Shown one piece after another: positions 33,252 through 41,645 of a stretch of 64,000 bases of DNA; positions within the stretch are counted from its first letter, which is position 1, and each line of letters opens with the position of its first letter. The notes beneath the pieces were generated by a model. That model saw nothing but the letters and a program-made list of their open reading frames with translations. It was not told the origin of the DNA and searched no databases. Origin of the DNA: Streptomyces abikoensis (GTDB lineage Bacteria; Actinomycetota; Actinomycetes; Streptomycetales; Streptomycetaceae); assembly GCF_014648775.1 (NCBI RefSeq), contig NZ_BMRT01000009.1, forward strand, positions 124,001-188,000. The letters are read 5' to 3'. Both the position numbers and the translations under genes were made by a program.

Positions 33252-34955
33252 TCACGCCTGGCGGCGTACCTCCACCGTGCGGAAGCGGCTGGCGACGAAG
33301 GCGCTGTCGCACAGGACCGCGTTGGCCGCGGGGTTGCCGCCCGAGCCGTGGAAGTCCGAGAACGCGGCCGTCTGGTTGACGTACACCCCGCCGGTGAGGT
33401 TGAGGGAGAGCTGGGCGCACTCCTCCAGGCAGGCCTCCTCGATCAGCCGCTCGGCGTCGGCCGAGGTCGTGTACGCCCCGACCGTCATCGCGCCCTTCTC
33501 CCGCACCGTGCGGCGCAGCAGCTCCACCGCGTCGGCCGTGGAGTCGACCGCGACCGCGAAGGACACCGGGCCGAAGCACTCCGAGAAGTAGGCCGCCTCG
33601 GCGTCCGGCTTGGCGCCGTCGAGCTTGACGATGACCGGGGTGCGGACCGTGGCGCCGGGGAAGTCGGGGTTGGCCACGGTGCGGGAGGCCAGAGCGACCT
33701 CGCCGAGCTGCGCGGCGGCGTCGATCCGGGCCTTCACCTGGTCGTTGACGATGGCGCCGAGCAGGGCGTTGGCCCGGGCGTCGTCGCCCAGGAGCCGCTC
33801 CACGGCCGTGGCGAGGTCGGCGACGAACTCGTCGAAGGACTTGTGCCCGGCGTCCGTGGCGATGCCCTCGCGCGGGACGAGCAGGTTCTGCGGGGTGGTG
33901 CACATCTGGCCGCTGTAGAGGGACAGCGAGAAGGCCAGGTTGGACAGCATGCCCTTGTAGTCGTCGGTGGAGTCGACGACGACGGTGTTGACGCCCGCCT
34001 TCTCCGTGAAGACCTGCGCCTGGCGGGCGTTGGCCTCCAGCCAGTCGCCGAAGGCGGTGGAGCCCGTGTAGTCGATGACGCGGATCTCCGGCCGGACGGC
34101 CAGGGACTTGGCGATGCCCTCGCCGTCCCGCTCGGCGGCCAGCGCGACCAGGTCGGGGGAGAAACCGGCCTCGGCCAGCACCTCACGGGCGACGCGCACG
34201 GTCAGGGCGAGCGGCAGCACCGCGCGCGGGTGCGGCTTGACCAGGACGGCGTTGCCGGTGGCCAGCGAGGCGAACAGGCCCGGGTAGCCGTTCCACGTGG
34301 GGAAGGTGTTGCAGCCGATGAGCAGGGAGACTCCGCGCGGCACGGTGGTGAACTGCTTGTTCAGCTTCAGGGGATCGCGCTTGCCCTGCGGCTTGACCCA
34401 CTCGGCGGTCTCCGGGGCGGCGTTCGTCTGCTCGGCGTAGGCGTAGGCGACGGCCTCCAGGCCGCGGTCCTGCGCGTGCGGTCCACCGGCCTGGAAGGCC
34501 ATCATGAACGCCTGGCCGCTGGTGTGCATGACCGCGTGGGCGAACTCGTGCGTCCGGGCGTTGATCCGGGCCAGGATCTCCAGACAGACCGCCGCCCGGG
34601 CCCGCGGGCCGGCCTCCCGCCACGCGGGCATCGCCGCGCGCAGCGCGGGCAGGAGGACGTCGACGTCGGCGTGCGGGTACTCGATGCCCAGCTCGAAGCC
34701 GTACGGCGAGACCTCCGAGCCCGCCCAGCCGTCGGTGCCGGGCTGTTCCAGCTCGAAGCGCTTGCCGCGCTGCGCGTCGAAGGCGGCCTGGCCCTCGGCG
34801 GCGCCCAGGCTGCCGGGGGCGCCCTCGGGCCCGTAGGCCTTGGGGTGCTCCGGGTGCGGGGACCAGTAGGCGCGTGAACGGATGGCGTCCAGTGCCTGGT
34901 CAAGGGTGGGGCGGTGCTTCTCGATCAGCTGGGCGGTGGTGAGTCCGGCGGTCAC
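33252..34955 (-). CDS. paaN: Phenylacetic acid degradation protein PaaN (aldehyde dehydrogenase family)
   Basis: A 567-residue protein of the actinobacterial PaaN family, an aldehyde dehydrogenase fold replacing the ALDH half of the PaaZ ring-opening enzyme. The Rossmann domain contains RVIDYTGSTAFGDWLEANARQ and the nucleophile Cys352 in SGQMCTTPQN. The N-terminal 120 residues are unusual for ALDHs. The start is GTG 34955 with AGGAG nine bases upstream. It is divergent from paaH across the operator at 35024. The R-specific hydratase half of PaaZ is not visible in this window. Confidence 0.9.
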   Translation of the reverse strand: MTAGLTTAQLIEKHRPTLDQALDAIRSRAYWSPHPEHPKAYGPEGAPGSLGAAEGQAAFDAQRGKRFELEQPGTDGWAGSEVSPYGFELGIEYPHADVDVLLPALRAAMPAWREAGPRARAAVCLEILARINARTHEFAHAVMHTSGQAFMMAFQAGGPHAQDRGLEAVAYAYAEQTNAAPETAEWVKPQGKRDPLKLNKQFTTVPRGVSLLIGCNTFPTWNGYPGLFASLATGNAVLVKPHPRAVLPLALTVRVAREVLAEAGFSPDLVALAAERDGEGIAKSLAVRPEIRVIDYTGSTAFGDWLEANARQAQVFTEKAGVNTVVVDSTDDYKGMLSNLAFSLSLYSGQMCTTPQNLLVPREGIATDAGHKSFDEFVADLATAVERLLGDDARANALLGAIVNDQVKARIDAAAQLGEVALASRTVANPDFPGATVRTPVIVKLDGAKPDAEAAYFSECFGPVSFAVAVDSTADAVELLRRTVREKGAMTVGAYTTSADAERLIEEACLEECAQLSLNLTGGVYVNQTAAFSDFHGSGGNPAANAVLCDSAFVASRFRTVEVRRQA

Positions 34956-35017
34956 GTCAGACCAACTCCTCGTCGAGCGGGGCTCCGATACGGGGGCCGG
35001 ACGCGCCCCCGGTGGAT

Positions 35018-35045
35018 ACAGTAACCGAACGATCGGTCGGGGCAA
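35018..35045 (-). promoter_or_regulatory. paaN promoter with operator as spacer
   Basis: On the minus strand, TTGCCC (35045-35040) and TACTGT (35023-35018) are separated by 16 bases, and that spacer is the core of the palindrome at 35024-35041. A repressor there would occlude the promoter. Confidence 0.55.
35024..35041. promoter_or_regulatory. PaaR-type operator between paaN and paaH
   Basis: ACCGAACGATCGGTCGGG matches the reverse complement of the paaA element (ACCGAACGATCGGTCGGT) at 17 of 18 bases. It lies in the divergent paaN-paaH spacer, 51 bp upstream of the paaH ATG, and could control both directions. Confidence 0.72.
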
Positions 35046-35092
35046 GGGGGCCCGGCGAACCTGTGGACAACTCATCGGGGAGGATCACTGTC

Positions 35093-36613
35093 ATGACCGC
35101 AATCGACCCGGCCCGAGCCGTCGCCGTCGTCGGCACCGGCACCATGGGCCAGGGCATCGCCCAGGTCGCCCTGGCCGCGGGCCACCCGGTACGGCTGTAC
35201 GACGCGGTACCCGGCCGTGCGGAGGAGGCGGCCCGGGCGATCGCCGCCCGGCTCGGCCGCCTCGTGGACAAGGGCAGGCTCGACACGGCCGGCCGGGACG
35301 CGGCTCTCGCCCGTCTGCGCCCCGTCGCGCGGCTCGACGGGCTCGCCGACTCCGCGCTCGTCATCGAGGTGATCGTGGAGCGGCTGGACGCCAAGCAGAA
35401 GCTCTTCCAGGAACTGGAATCGGTCGTCGCGGACGACTGCCTGCTCGCCACCAACACCTCCTCCCTCCCGGTGACCGCCGTCGCCGGGGCCCTGCGCCTG
35501 CCCGGCCGCTTCGTCGGCCTGCACTTCTTCAACCCCGCCCCGGTGCTTCCCCTCGTCGAGGTCGTCCGCGGCCACGCCACCGACGAGCCGGCCGCCGAGC
35601 GGGCCCGGGCCACCGTCGCCGCGTGGGGCAAGACCCCCGTGGCCTGCGCCGACACCCCGGGCTTCATCGTCAACCGGCTCGCCCGGCCCTTCTACGCCGA
35701 GGCCTTCCGCGTGTACGAGGAGCGGGGCGCCGACCCCGCCACCATCGACGCGGTGCTGCGCGAGAGCGGCGGCTTCGCGATGGGCCCCTTCGAGCTGACC
35801 GACCTCATCGGCCAGGACGTGAACGACGCCGTCACCCGTTCGGTTCACGAGGCGTTCTTCCACGACCCGAGGTTCACGCCCTCGCTGGCCCAGGGCCGGC
35901 TGGTGCAGGCCGGGCTGCTGGGCCGGAAGTCCGGCGCGGGATGGTTCCCGTACACCGACGGCGCCGGGAAGCCCGAGCCGAGCACGGCCGAGCCCCGCGA
36001 GGCCCCCGCGGAGATCGGCTGGCACGGCCAGGTGCCGCCCGTCTGCGCGCCGCTGCTCGACATGATCGAGGAGGCGGGCGTCAAGGTCGTGCGGGACCGC
36101 ACGCCCCGCGAGCCCGAGTGGTACATCGCGCTCCCCGGCGGCACCCGGCTCACCCTCACCCAGGGCGAGGCCGCCACCCCCCGCTCCAGCGGGACCACGA
36201 TCCACCTCGACCTCGCGCTCGACTACCGGTCCTGCGCCCGGGTCGCCCTCGCCCCCTCCCTGAAGGCACCGGAGGCCGACGTGCGCGCCGCCGTCGGGCT
36301 GTTCCAGGCGCTCGGCAAGAAGGTCAGCGTCATCGACGACGTCCCCGGCCTGATCGTCGCCCGCACGGTGGCCATGCTCGTCGACTTCGCCGAGGACGCC
36401 GCCGCCCGGGGCGTCGCGACCCGCGAGGACATCGACACGGCCATGCGACTGGGCGTGAACTACCCGCGCGGGCCCCTGGAGTGGGGCCGGGAGCTCGGCC
36501 TGGGACGGGTCCGGGACATCCTGTCGGGGCTGGACCGGGAGTACCCCGGCGGCCGCTACCACCCCTCCCTGTCCCTCCGCCGCCGTGCGGCCGTCGAAGA
36601 GAGCCTGCTGTAA
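35093..36613 (+). CDS. paaH: 3-hydroxyacyl-CoA dehydrogenase (PaaH type)
   Basis: A 506-residue NAD-dependent enzyme oxidising 3-hydroxyadipyl-CoA. The N-terminal Rossmann fold has VVGTGTMGQGIAQVALAAGHPVRLYD, and the catalytic motif GLHFFNPAPVLPLVEVV contains the active His and Asn. Two C-terminal 3HCDH domains are present, so this is the double-domain form. Start ATG 35093 with GGGGAGGA upstream is chosen over an upstream in-frame candidate because the conserved fold starts here. It is directly followed by the TetR gene (two bases), so the regulator is co-expressed. Confidence 0.92.
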   Translation: MTAIDPARAVAVVGTGTMGQGIAQVALAAGHPVRLYDAVPGRAEEAARAIAARLGRLVDKGRLDTAGRDAALARLRPVARLDGLADSALVIEVIVERLDAKQKLFQELESVVADDCLLATNTSSLPVTAVAGALRLPGRFVGLHFFNPAPVLPLVEVVRGHATDEPAAERARATVAAWGKTPVACADTPGFIVNRLARPFYAEAFRVYEERGADPATIDAVLRESGGFAMGPFELTDLIGQDVNDAVTRSVHEAFFHDPRFTPSLAQGRLVQAGLLGRKSGAGWFPYTDGAGKPEPSTAEPREAPAEIGWHGQVPPVCAPLLDMIEEAGVKVVRDRTPREPEWYIALPGGTRLTLTQGEAATPRSSGTTIHLDLALDYRSCARVALAPSLKAPEADVRAAVGLFQALGKKVSVIDDVPGLIVARTVAMLVDFAEDAAARGVATREDIDTAMRLGVNYPRGPLEWGRELGLGRVRDILSGLDREYPGGRYHPSLSLRRRAAVEESLL

Positions 36614-36615
36614 TC

Positions 36616-37209
36616 ATGACCATGGCCAAGCGCGACACCTACACGCCCGAATCGCTGCTCGCGGTCGCCGTCAAGGTGTTCAACGAGCGGGGCTACGACG
36701 GCACCTCCATGGAGCACCTCTCCAAGGCGGCCGGGATCTCCAAGTCCTCGATCTACCACCACGTCAAGGGCAAGGAAGAGCTGCTGCGGCTCGCCATAAG
36801 CCGGGCGCTGGACGGCCTCTTCGCGGTCCTGGACGAGCCGGGCGCCACCGGCGGACGGGCGGTCGACCGGCTGGAGTACGTCACCCGGCGGACCATCGAG
36901 GTGCTGATCACGGAGCTGCCCTACGTGACGCTGCTGCTGCGCGTCCGGGGCAACACGGACACCGAGCGCTGGGCGATGGAGCGGCGGCGCGAATTCGACC
37001 ACCGCGTCGCCGGGCTGCTGAAGGAGGCCGCCGCCGACGGGGACCTCCGGCAGGACGTGGACGCCCGGCTGGCCACCCGGCTGCTCTTCGGAATGATCAA
37101 TTCGGTCGTGGAGTGGTACCGGCCGGAGCGGGGCGGGGCCGCCACGAGCGACGAGGTGGCCGACGCGGTGGTCCACACGGCCTTCGCGGGCCTGCGCACC
37201 TACCGCTGA
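36616..37209 (+). CDS. paaR: TetR family regulator, likely PaaR
   Basis: A 197-residue TetR-family repressor. The N-terminal HTH (about residues 10-55) contains VFNERGYDGTSMEHLSKAAGISKSSIYHHVKGKEEL. The C-terminal ligand domain has TLLLRVRGNTDTERWAMERRREFDHR. In related actinobacteria PaaR senses phenylacetyl-CoA and represses paa genes. The gene directly follows paaH and is beside the operators at 30318, 35024 and 37872, so autoregulation through the paaH promoter is likely. ATG 36616 was chosen; ATG 36622 is possible. The symbol rests on context and is not proven. Confidence 0.85.
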   Translation: MTMAKRDTYTPESLLAVAVKVFNERGYDGTSMEHLSKAAGISKSSIYHHVKGKEELLRLAISRALDGLFAVLDEPGATGGRAVDRLEYVTRRTIEVLITELPYVTLLLRVRGNTDTERWAMERRREFDHRVAGLLKEAAADGDLRQDVDARLATRLLFGMINSVVEWYRPERGGAATSDEVADAVVHTAFAGLRTYR

Positions 37210-37263
37210 CGCCCGACGCCCTCCGCCGCCCGCCGGCGGCGGCCGCGGCGCCCCACGGGCGCC

Positions 37264-37770
37264 CTAGCGGCCGTCGTCGAGCGGGCGGTCCTCCTTGAGG
37301 TCCGTCTCCTCGAAGACCAGCAGCGTCCGCGTGCTCAGTACCTCTTCGATCGCCTGGATACGGCTCAGGACGAGCTCGCGCAGGGCGCGGTTGTCCTTGG
37401 TGTGGACGAGCAGCAGGACGTCGAAGTCCCCGCTCACCAGGGCGATGTGGGCGGCGCCCGGCAGCTCCCGGAGCTTTTCGCGGACCGTGCGCCAGGAATT
37501 CTGGACGATCTTCATCGTGATGTAGGCCGAGGCGCCGTGCCCGGCCCGCTCCTGGTCGATCCGGGCGCCGAACCCCTTGATCACGCCGTCGTCGATGAGC
37601 CGGTTGATCCGCGCGTAGGCGTTGGCCCGCGACACGTGCACCCGCTCGGCCACGGACCGTATCGAGGCCCGGCCGTCCGTCTGGAGCATGCGCAGGATCG
37701 AGCGGTCTATGTCGTCGAGCGGGCGGGCGGGCGGTCTGCCGCCCGAAGTGGCCATCTGTTCGTCCGGCAT
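37264..37770 (-). CDS. bkdR: Lrp/AsnC family regulator (BkdR-like)
   Basis: A 168-residue feast/famine regulator. The N-terminal winged HTH includes LDDIDRSILRMLQTDGRASI and SVAERVHVSRANAYARINRL. The C-terminal RAM domain (about 85-155) is the amino-acid-sensing, oligomerising part. ATG 37770 is preferred because GGGAGG lies nine bases upstream; longer in-frame starts to 37806 exist. Divergent to the first bkdABC cluster, the arrangement of the bkd regulator in Pseudomonas and Streptomyces. Its operator is not identified with confidence. Confidence 0.88.
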   Translation of the reverse strand: MPDEQMATSGGRPPARPLDDIDRSILRMLQTDGRASIRSVAERVHVSRANAYARINRLIDDGVIKGFGARIDQERAGHGASAYITMKIVQNSWRTVREKLRELPGAAHIALVSGDFDVLLLVHTKDNRALRELVLSRIQAIEEVLSTRTLLVFEETDLKEDRPLDDGR

Positions 37771-37871
37771 ACCGCCATGCCTCCCCTTCATGGACGTCCT
37801 GCCCATATCTCAGGTTGTGGAGAACCGTTTGTCCACAGGCTTGGGCCGCCTGTAGCCAAAAAGTGCCGACG

Positions 37872-37889
37872 ACCGAACAATCGGTAGGG
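37872..37889. promoter_or_regulatory. Third PaaR-like operator, upstream of bkdA
   Basis: ACCGAACAATCGGTAGGG matches the 35024-35041 element at 16 of 18 bases and the paaA element (reverse complement) at 15. It lies 51 bp before the bkdA ATG, at the same distance as the operator from the paaH start. Confidence 0.6.
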
Positions 37890-37940
37890 AGAGCGCAGGA
37901 CGCTTTCCGGTCAAGCTCGTCCCAAGAGGAGGTGCTCGCC

Positions 37941-39110
37941 ATGACGGTTCTGGAGCAGCCCGGCTCATACCGGCCCACCCCGCCCCCGGCCTGGCAACCC
38001 CGTACCGACCCCGCGCCGCTGCTGCCCGACGCGGAGCCGTTCCGGGTGCTCGGCACCCCGGCCGCCGGCGGGTGCGATCCGGCACTTCTGCTGCGGCTGT
38101 ACGGGCAGCTCGTGCGCGGCCGCCGCTACAACACGCAGGCCACCGCGCTGACGCGGCAGGGCCGGCTCGCCGTCTACCCCTCCTCCACGGGCCAGGAGGC
38201 CTGCCAGGTCGCGGCGGCCCTTTCCCTGGAGCCGCGGGACTGGCTCTTCCCCAGCTATCGCGACACGCTCGCCGCCGTCGCCCGCGGCATGGACCCCGTG
38301 GAGGCCCTGACCCTGCTCCGGGGCGATTGGCACACCGGCTACGACCCGCACGAGCACCGCGTCGCCCCCCTGTGCACCCCGCTGGCCACCCAGCTCCCGC
38401 ACGCGGTCGGGCTCGCGCACGCCGCCCGCCTCAAGGGCGACGACGTCGTGGCCCTCGCCCTGGTCGGCGACGGCGGCACCAGCGAGGGCGACTTCCACGA
38501 GGCGCTGAACTTCGCGGCCGTCTGGCGGGCCCCCGTCGTCTTCCTCGTGCAGAACAACGGCTTCGCCATCTCCGTGCCCCTCGCCAAGCAGACCGCCGCT
38601 CCTTCCTTGGCGCACAAGGCCGTCGGCTACGGCATGCCCGGCCGGCTCGTCGACGGCAACGACGCGGCCGCCGTCCACCAGGTCCTCACCGAGGCGGTCC
38701 ACCGGGCCAGGTCCGGCGGCGGCCCCACCCTGGTCGAAGCCGTCACCTACCGCGTCGACGCCCACACCAACGCCGACGACGCCACCCGCTACCGCAGCGA
38801 CGCCGAGGTCGAGGCGTGGCGCGCCCACGACCCCATCGCCCTGCTGGAGCGCGAGCTGCGCGACCGCGAGCTGCTGGACGACGCCGCCATACGGGCCGAA
38901 CAGGACGCCGCCGAACGCATGGCGGCCGATCTCCGCGAGCGGATGCACCAGGACCCGGTGCTCGATCCGATGGAACTGTTCACGCATGTTTACGCCGAGC
39001 AGACTGCCCAACTGCGCGAGCAGGCAGCACAATTGCGTGCTGAGCTGACCGCCGCGGGAGAGCTCCCGGGCGCCCGCGCGGGCGGCCCCCAGGAAGGAAG
39101 CCAGCGATGA
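37941..39110 (+). CDS. bkdA: Branched-chain 2-oxoacid dehydrogenase E1 alpha subunit (first copy)
   Basis: A 389-residue ThDP-dependent E1 alpha subunit that decarboxylates 2-oxoacids from Val, Leu and Ile. The ThDP/magnesium motif is GDGGTSEGDFHEALNFAAVW ending in NN (VQNNG), and the phosphorylation-loop region RVDAHTNADDATRY is conserved. Start ATG 37941 has AAGAGGAGG upstream. The N-terminal 40 residues are Pro-rich and variable. The stop overlaps bkdB (ATGA). It is close to the second copy at 54575 but differs in surface stretches. Products feed branched-chain fatty acids and polyketide starters in Streptomyces. Confidence 0.93.
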   Translation: MTVLEQPGSYRPTPPPAWQPRTDPAPLLPDAEPFRVLGTPAAGGCDPALLLRLYGQLVRGRRYNTQATALTRQGRLAVYPSSTGQEACQVAAALSLEPRDWLFPSYRDTLAAVARGMDPVEALTLLRGDWHTGYDPHEHRVAPLCTPLATQLPHAVGLAHAARLKGDDVVALALVGDGGTSEGDFHEALNFAAVWRAPVVFLVQNNGFAISVPLAKQTAAPSLAHKAVGYGMPGRLVDGNDAAAVHQVLTEAVHRARSGGGPTLVEAVTYRVDAHTNADDATRYRSDAEVEAWRAHDPIALLERELRDRELLDDAAIRAEQDAAERMAADLRERMHQDPVLDPMELFTHVYAEQTAQLREQAAQLRAELTAAGELPGARAGGPQEGSQR

Positions 39111-40153
39111 CCACCGCGCCCGTCGAAACCGGCCGGAAGCCCGCCAGCATGGCGCAGGCGCTCGGGCGCGCGCTGCGCGACGCCATGGCCGAGGATCCCG
39201 CGGTCCACGTCCTCGGCGAGGACGTCGGCACCCTGGGCGGCGTCTTCAGGATCACCGACGGGCTGGCCAAGGAGTTCGGCGAGGACCGCTGCACGGACAC
39301 GCCCCTGGCCGAGGCCGGCATCCTCGGATCGGCCGTGGGCATGGCCATGTACGGCCTGCGGCCCGTCGTGGAGATGCAGTTCGACGCCTTCGCCTACCCC
39401 GCCTTCGAGCAACTCGTCAGCCACGTCTCCAAGATGCGCAACCGCACGCGCGGAGCCGTGCCCATGCCGATCACCGTCCGCGTCCCCTACGGCGGCGGCA
39501 TCGGCGGCGTCGAGCACCACAGCGACTCCTCCGAGGCCTACTACCTGGCCACTCCCGGCCTCCACGTCGTCGCCCCGGCGACCGTCGCCGACGCCTACGG
39601 GCTGCTGCGCGCCGCGATCGCCTCCGACGACCCCGTGATCTTCCTGGAGCCCAAGCGGCTCTACTGGTCCAAGGCCGACTGGGACCCGGACCACCCCGAC
39701 GACGTGCCGGGCATCGGCAAGGCGGTCGTCCGCAGGCGAGGCACGTCCGCGACGCTCGTCACCTACGGGCCGTCGCTGCCCGTCTGCCTGGAGGCCGCCG
39801 AGGCGGCCGTGGCGGAAGGCTGGGACCTGGAGGTCGTCGACCTCCGCTCACTGGTCCCCTTCGACGAGGAGACCGTCTGCGCGTCCGTACGGCGGACCGG
39901 GCGCGCGGTGGTCGTCCACGAGGCGACCGGATTCGGCGGCCCGGGCGGGGAGCTGGCCGCCCGCATCACCGAGCGCTGCTTCCACCACCTGGAGGCACCG
40001 GTGCTGCGCGTCGCGGGCTTCGACATCCCGTATCCGCCGCCGATGCTGGAGAAGCACCATCTGCCGGGCGTGGACCGGGTCCTGGACGCGGTGGCACGGC
40101 TGCAATGGGAATCGGAATGGACCCCTGACGAGGATGAGAGTGGTGCGCGCTGA
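39107..40153 (+). CDS. bkdB: Branched-chain 2-oxoacid dehydrogenase E1 beta subunit (first copy)
   Basis: A 348-residue transketolase-like E1 beta subunit that completes the heterotetramer active site. Visible are LGEDVGTLGGVFRIT, EAGILGSAVGMAMYGLRPV, EMQFDAFAYPAFEQLVSHVS, VPYGGGIGGVEHHSDSSEAY and the C-terminal RVAGFDIPYPPPMLEKHHLPG. Four-base overlap with bkdA and a one-base overlap with the E2 gene. No sign of truncation. Confidence 0.95.
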   Translation: MTTAPVETGRKPASMAQALGRALRDAMAEDPAVHVLGEDVGTLGGVFRITDGLAKEFGEDRCTDTPLAEAGILGSAVGMAMYGLRPVVEMQFDAFAYPAFEQLVSHVSKMRNRTRGAVPMPITVRVPYGGGIGGVEHHSDSSEAYYLATPGLHVVAPATVADAYGLLRAAIASDDPVIFLEPKRLYWSKADWDPDHPDDVPGIGKAVVRRRGTSATLVTYGPSLPVCLEAAEAAVAEGWDLEVVDLRSLVPFDEETVCASVRRTGRAVVVHEATGFGGPGGELAARITERCFHHLEAPVLRVAGFDIPYPPPMLEKHHLPGVDRVLDAVARLQWESEWTPDEDESGAR

Positions 40154-41595
40154 TGGCGGTGGTGCGCGAGTTCACGCTGCCCGACCTGGGCGAAGGCCTC
40201 ACGGAGGCGCAGGTCGTCCGCTGGCTGGTGAAGGTCGGTGACGTGGTCGCCGTCGACCAGCCCGTGGTCGAGGTCGAGACGGCCAAGGCGATGGTGGAGG
40301 TGCCCTGCCCCTACGGGGGCGTGGTCACCGCCCGCTTCGGTGAGGAAGGGGAGGAACTGCCCGTCGGGGCACCACTGCTGACCGTGGCGGTCGGGGAGGC
40401 GGCCCCCACGGCTCCGACGGCTCCCACGGACGGCGTGGGCAGCGCGGAGGCCGCGTCGGCGGCGACGCCGGCCGGCCAGGAGGGATCCGGGGCGTCCCCG
40501 GTGGACGGCGGCGAGGCCACCGGGGCCAGGGCCAACGGCGAGGAGGGCTCGGGCAACGTCCTGGTCGGCTACGGCACGCAGGCCCCGGCGGCACGCCGCC
40601 GCCGGGTCAGGCCGCCGGCCCGCGAGACCGGACGCCCGGCCGAGCGGGCACCCGCGCCCACGGCCGTGGCGGTGATCTCCCCGCTCGTCCGGCGGCTCGC
40701 TCGGGAACGCGGCGTGGACCTGACCCGGGTCCGGGGCACCGGCCCCGACGGGCTGATCCTGCGCGCCGACGTCGAGGAGGCGGCACTCACCGCGCTCACC
40801 GCGCAGGCCCCCCGCACCGCGCCGGTCGGCCAGACGGCGCGGCACACCGCCCGTCCCGAGACGGCCCGGCCCGCCCGCCGCGCCTCCGGCGGGCGACGGG
40901 TGCCCGACGGCCTGCGCGTACCGCTGCGCGGCGTACGCGGCGTGGTCGCCGAGAAGCTCAGCCGCAGCCGCCGCGAGATACCCGACGCCACGTGCTGGGT
41001 GGACGCGGACGCCACCGAGCTGCTGGCCGCGCGCCGGGCGATGAACGCGTCCGGCGGCGCCAAGGTGTCCCTGCTCGCCCTGCTGGCCCGGATCTGCACG
41101 GCGGCGCTCGCCAAGTACCCCGAGCTCAACGCGACCGTGGACACCGAGGCCCAGGAGATCGTCCGGCTTCCGGACGTCCATCTGGGCTTCGCCGCCCAGA
41201 CCGATCGCGGCCTGGTCGTGCCCGTGGTGCGCGACGCCAACGCGCGCAACGCGGTCGAGCTGTCCGTGGAGATGGCCCGGCTCACCGAGGCCGCGCGGGC
41301 GGGCAAGATCAGCCCGGCCGAGCTGGCCGGCGGCACGTTCACCCTCAACAACTACGGGGTGTTCGGCGTCGACGGCTCCACGCCGATCATCAACCACCCC
41401 GAGGCGGCCATGCTGGGCGTCGGCCGCATAGCCCCCAAGCCCTGGGTGCACGAGGGCGAGTTGGCCGTGCGGCACGTGGTCCAGCTGTCCTTCACCTTCG
41501 ACCACCGGGTGTGCGACGGCGGCACGGCGGGCGGCTTCCTGCGGTACGTGGCGGACTGCGTGGAGCAGCCGGCGGTGCTGCTGCGGACGGTCTGA
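40153..41595 (+). CDS. bkdC: Branched-chain 2-oxoacid dehydrogenase E2 (first copy)
   Basis: A 480-residue dihydrolipoyl acyltransferase. A single lipoyl domain (residues 1-80) has lipoyl Lys45 in VETAKAMVE. A Pro/Ala/Thr linker follows, then an E3-binding domain near VISPLVRRLARERGVDLTRV and a C-terminal catalytic domain with His451 and Asp in FDHRVCDGG. It forms the multimeric core. No E3 (lipoamide dehydrogenase) gene is present, so E3 is shared with other complexes. Confidence 0.94.
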   Translation: MAVVREFTLPDLGEGLTEAQVVRWLVKVGDVVAVDQPVVEVETAKAMVEVPCPYGGVVTARFGEEGEELPVGAPLLTVAVGEAAPTAPTAPTDGVGSAEAASAATPAGQEGSGASPVDGGEATGARANGEEGSGNVLVGYGTQAPAARRRRVRPPARETGRPAERAPAPTAVAVISPLVRRLARERGVDLTRVRGTGPDGLILRADVEEAALTALTAQAPRTAPVGQTARHTARPETARPARRASGGRRVPDGLRVPLRGVRGVVAEKLSRSRREIPDATCWVDADATELLAARRAMNASGGAKVSLLALLARICTAALAKYPELNATVDTEAQEIVRLPDVHLGFAAQTDRGLVVPVVRDANARNAVELSVEMARLTEAARAGKISPAELAGGTFTLNNYGVFGVDGSTPIINHPEAAMLGVGRIAPKPWVHEGELAVRHVVQLSFTFDHRVCDGGTAGGFLRYVADCVEQPAVLLRTV

Positions 41596-41645
41596 TCGGG
41601 GCGGGCTGAGCCGGGCCGCCGGGGCGGTGTCGCCATACTCGACGG

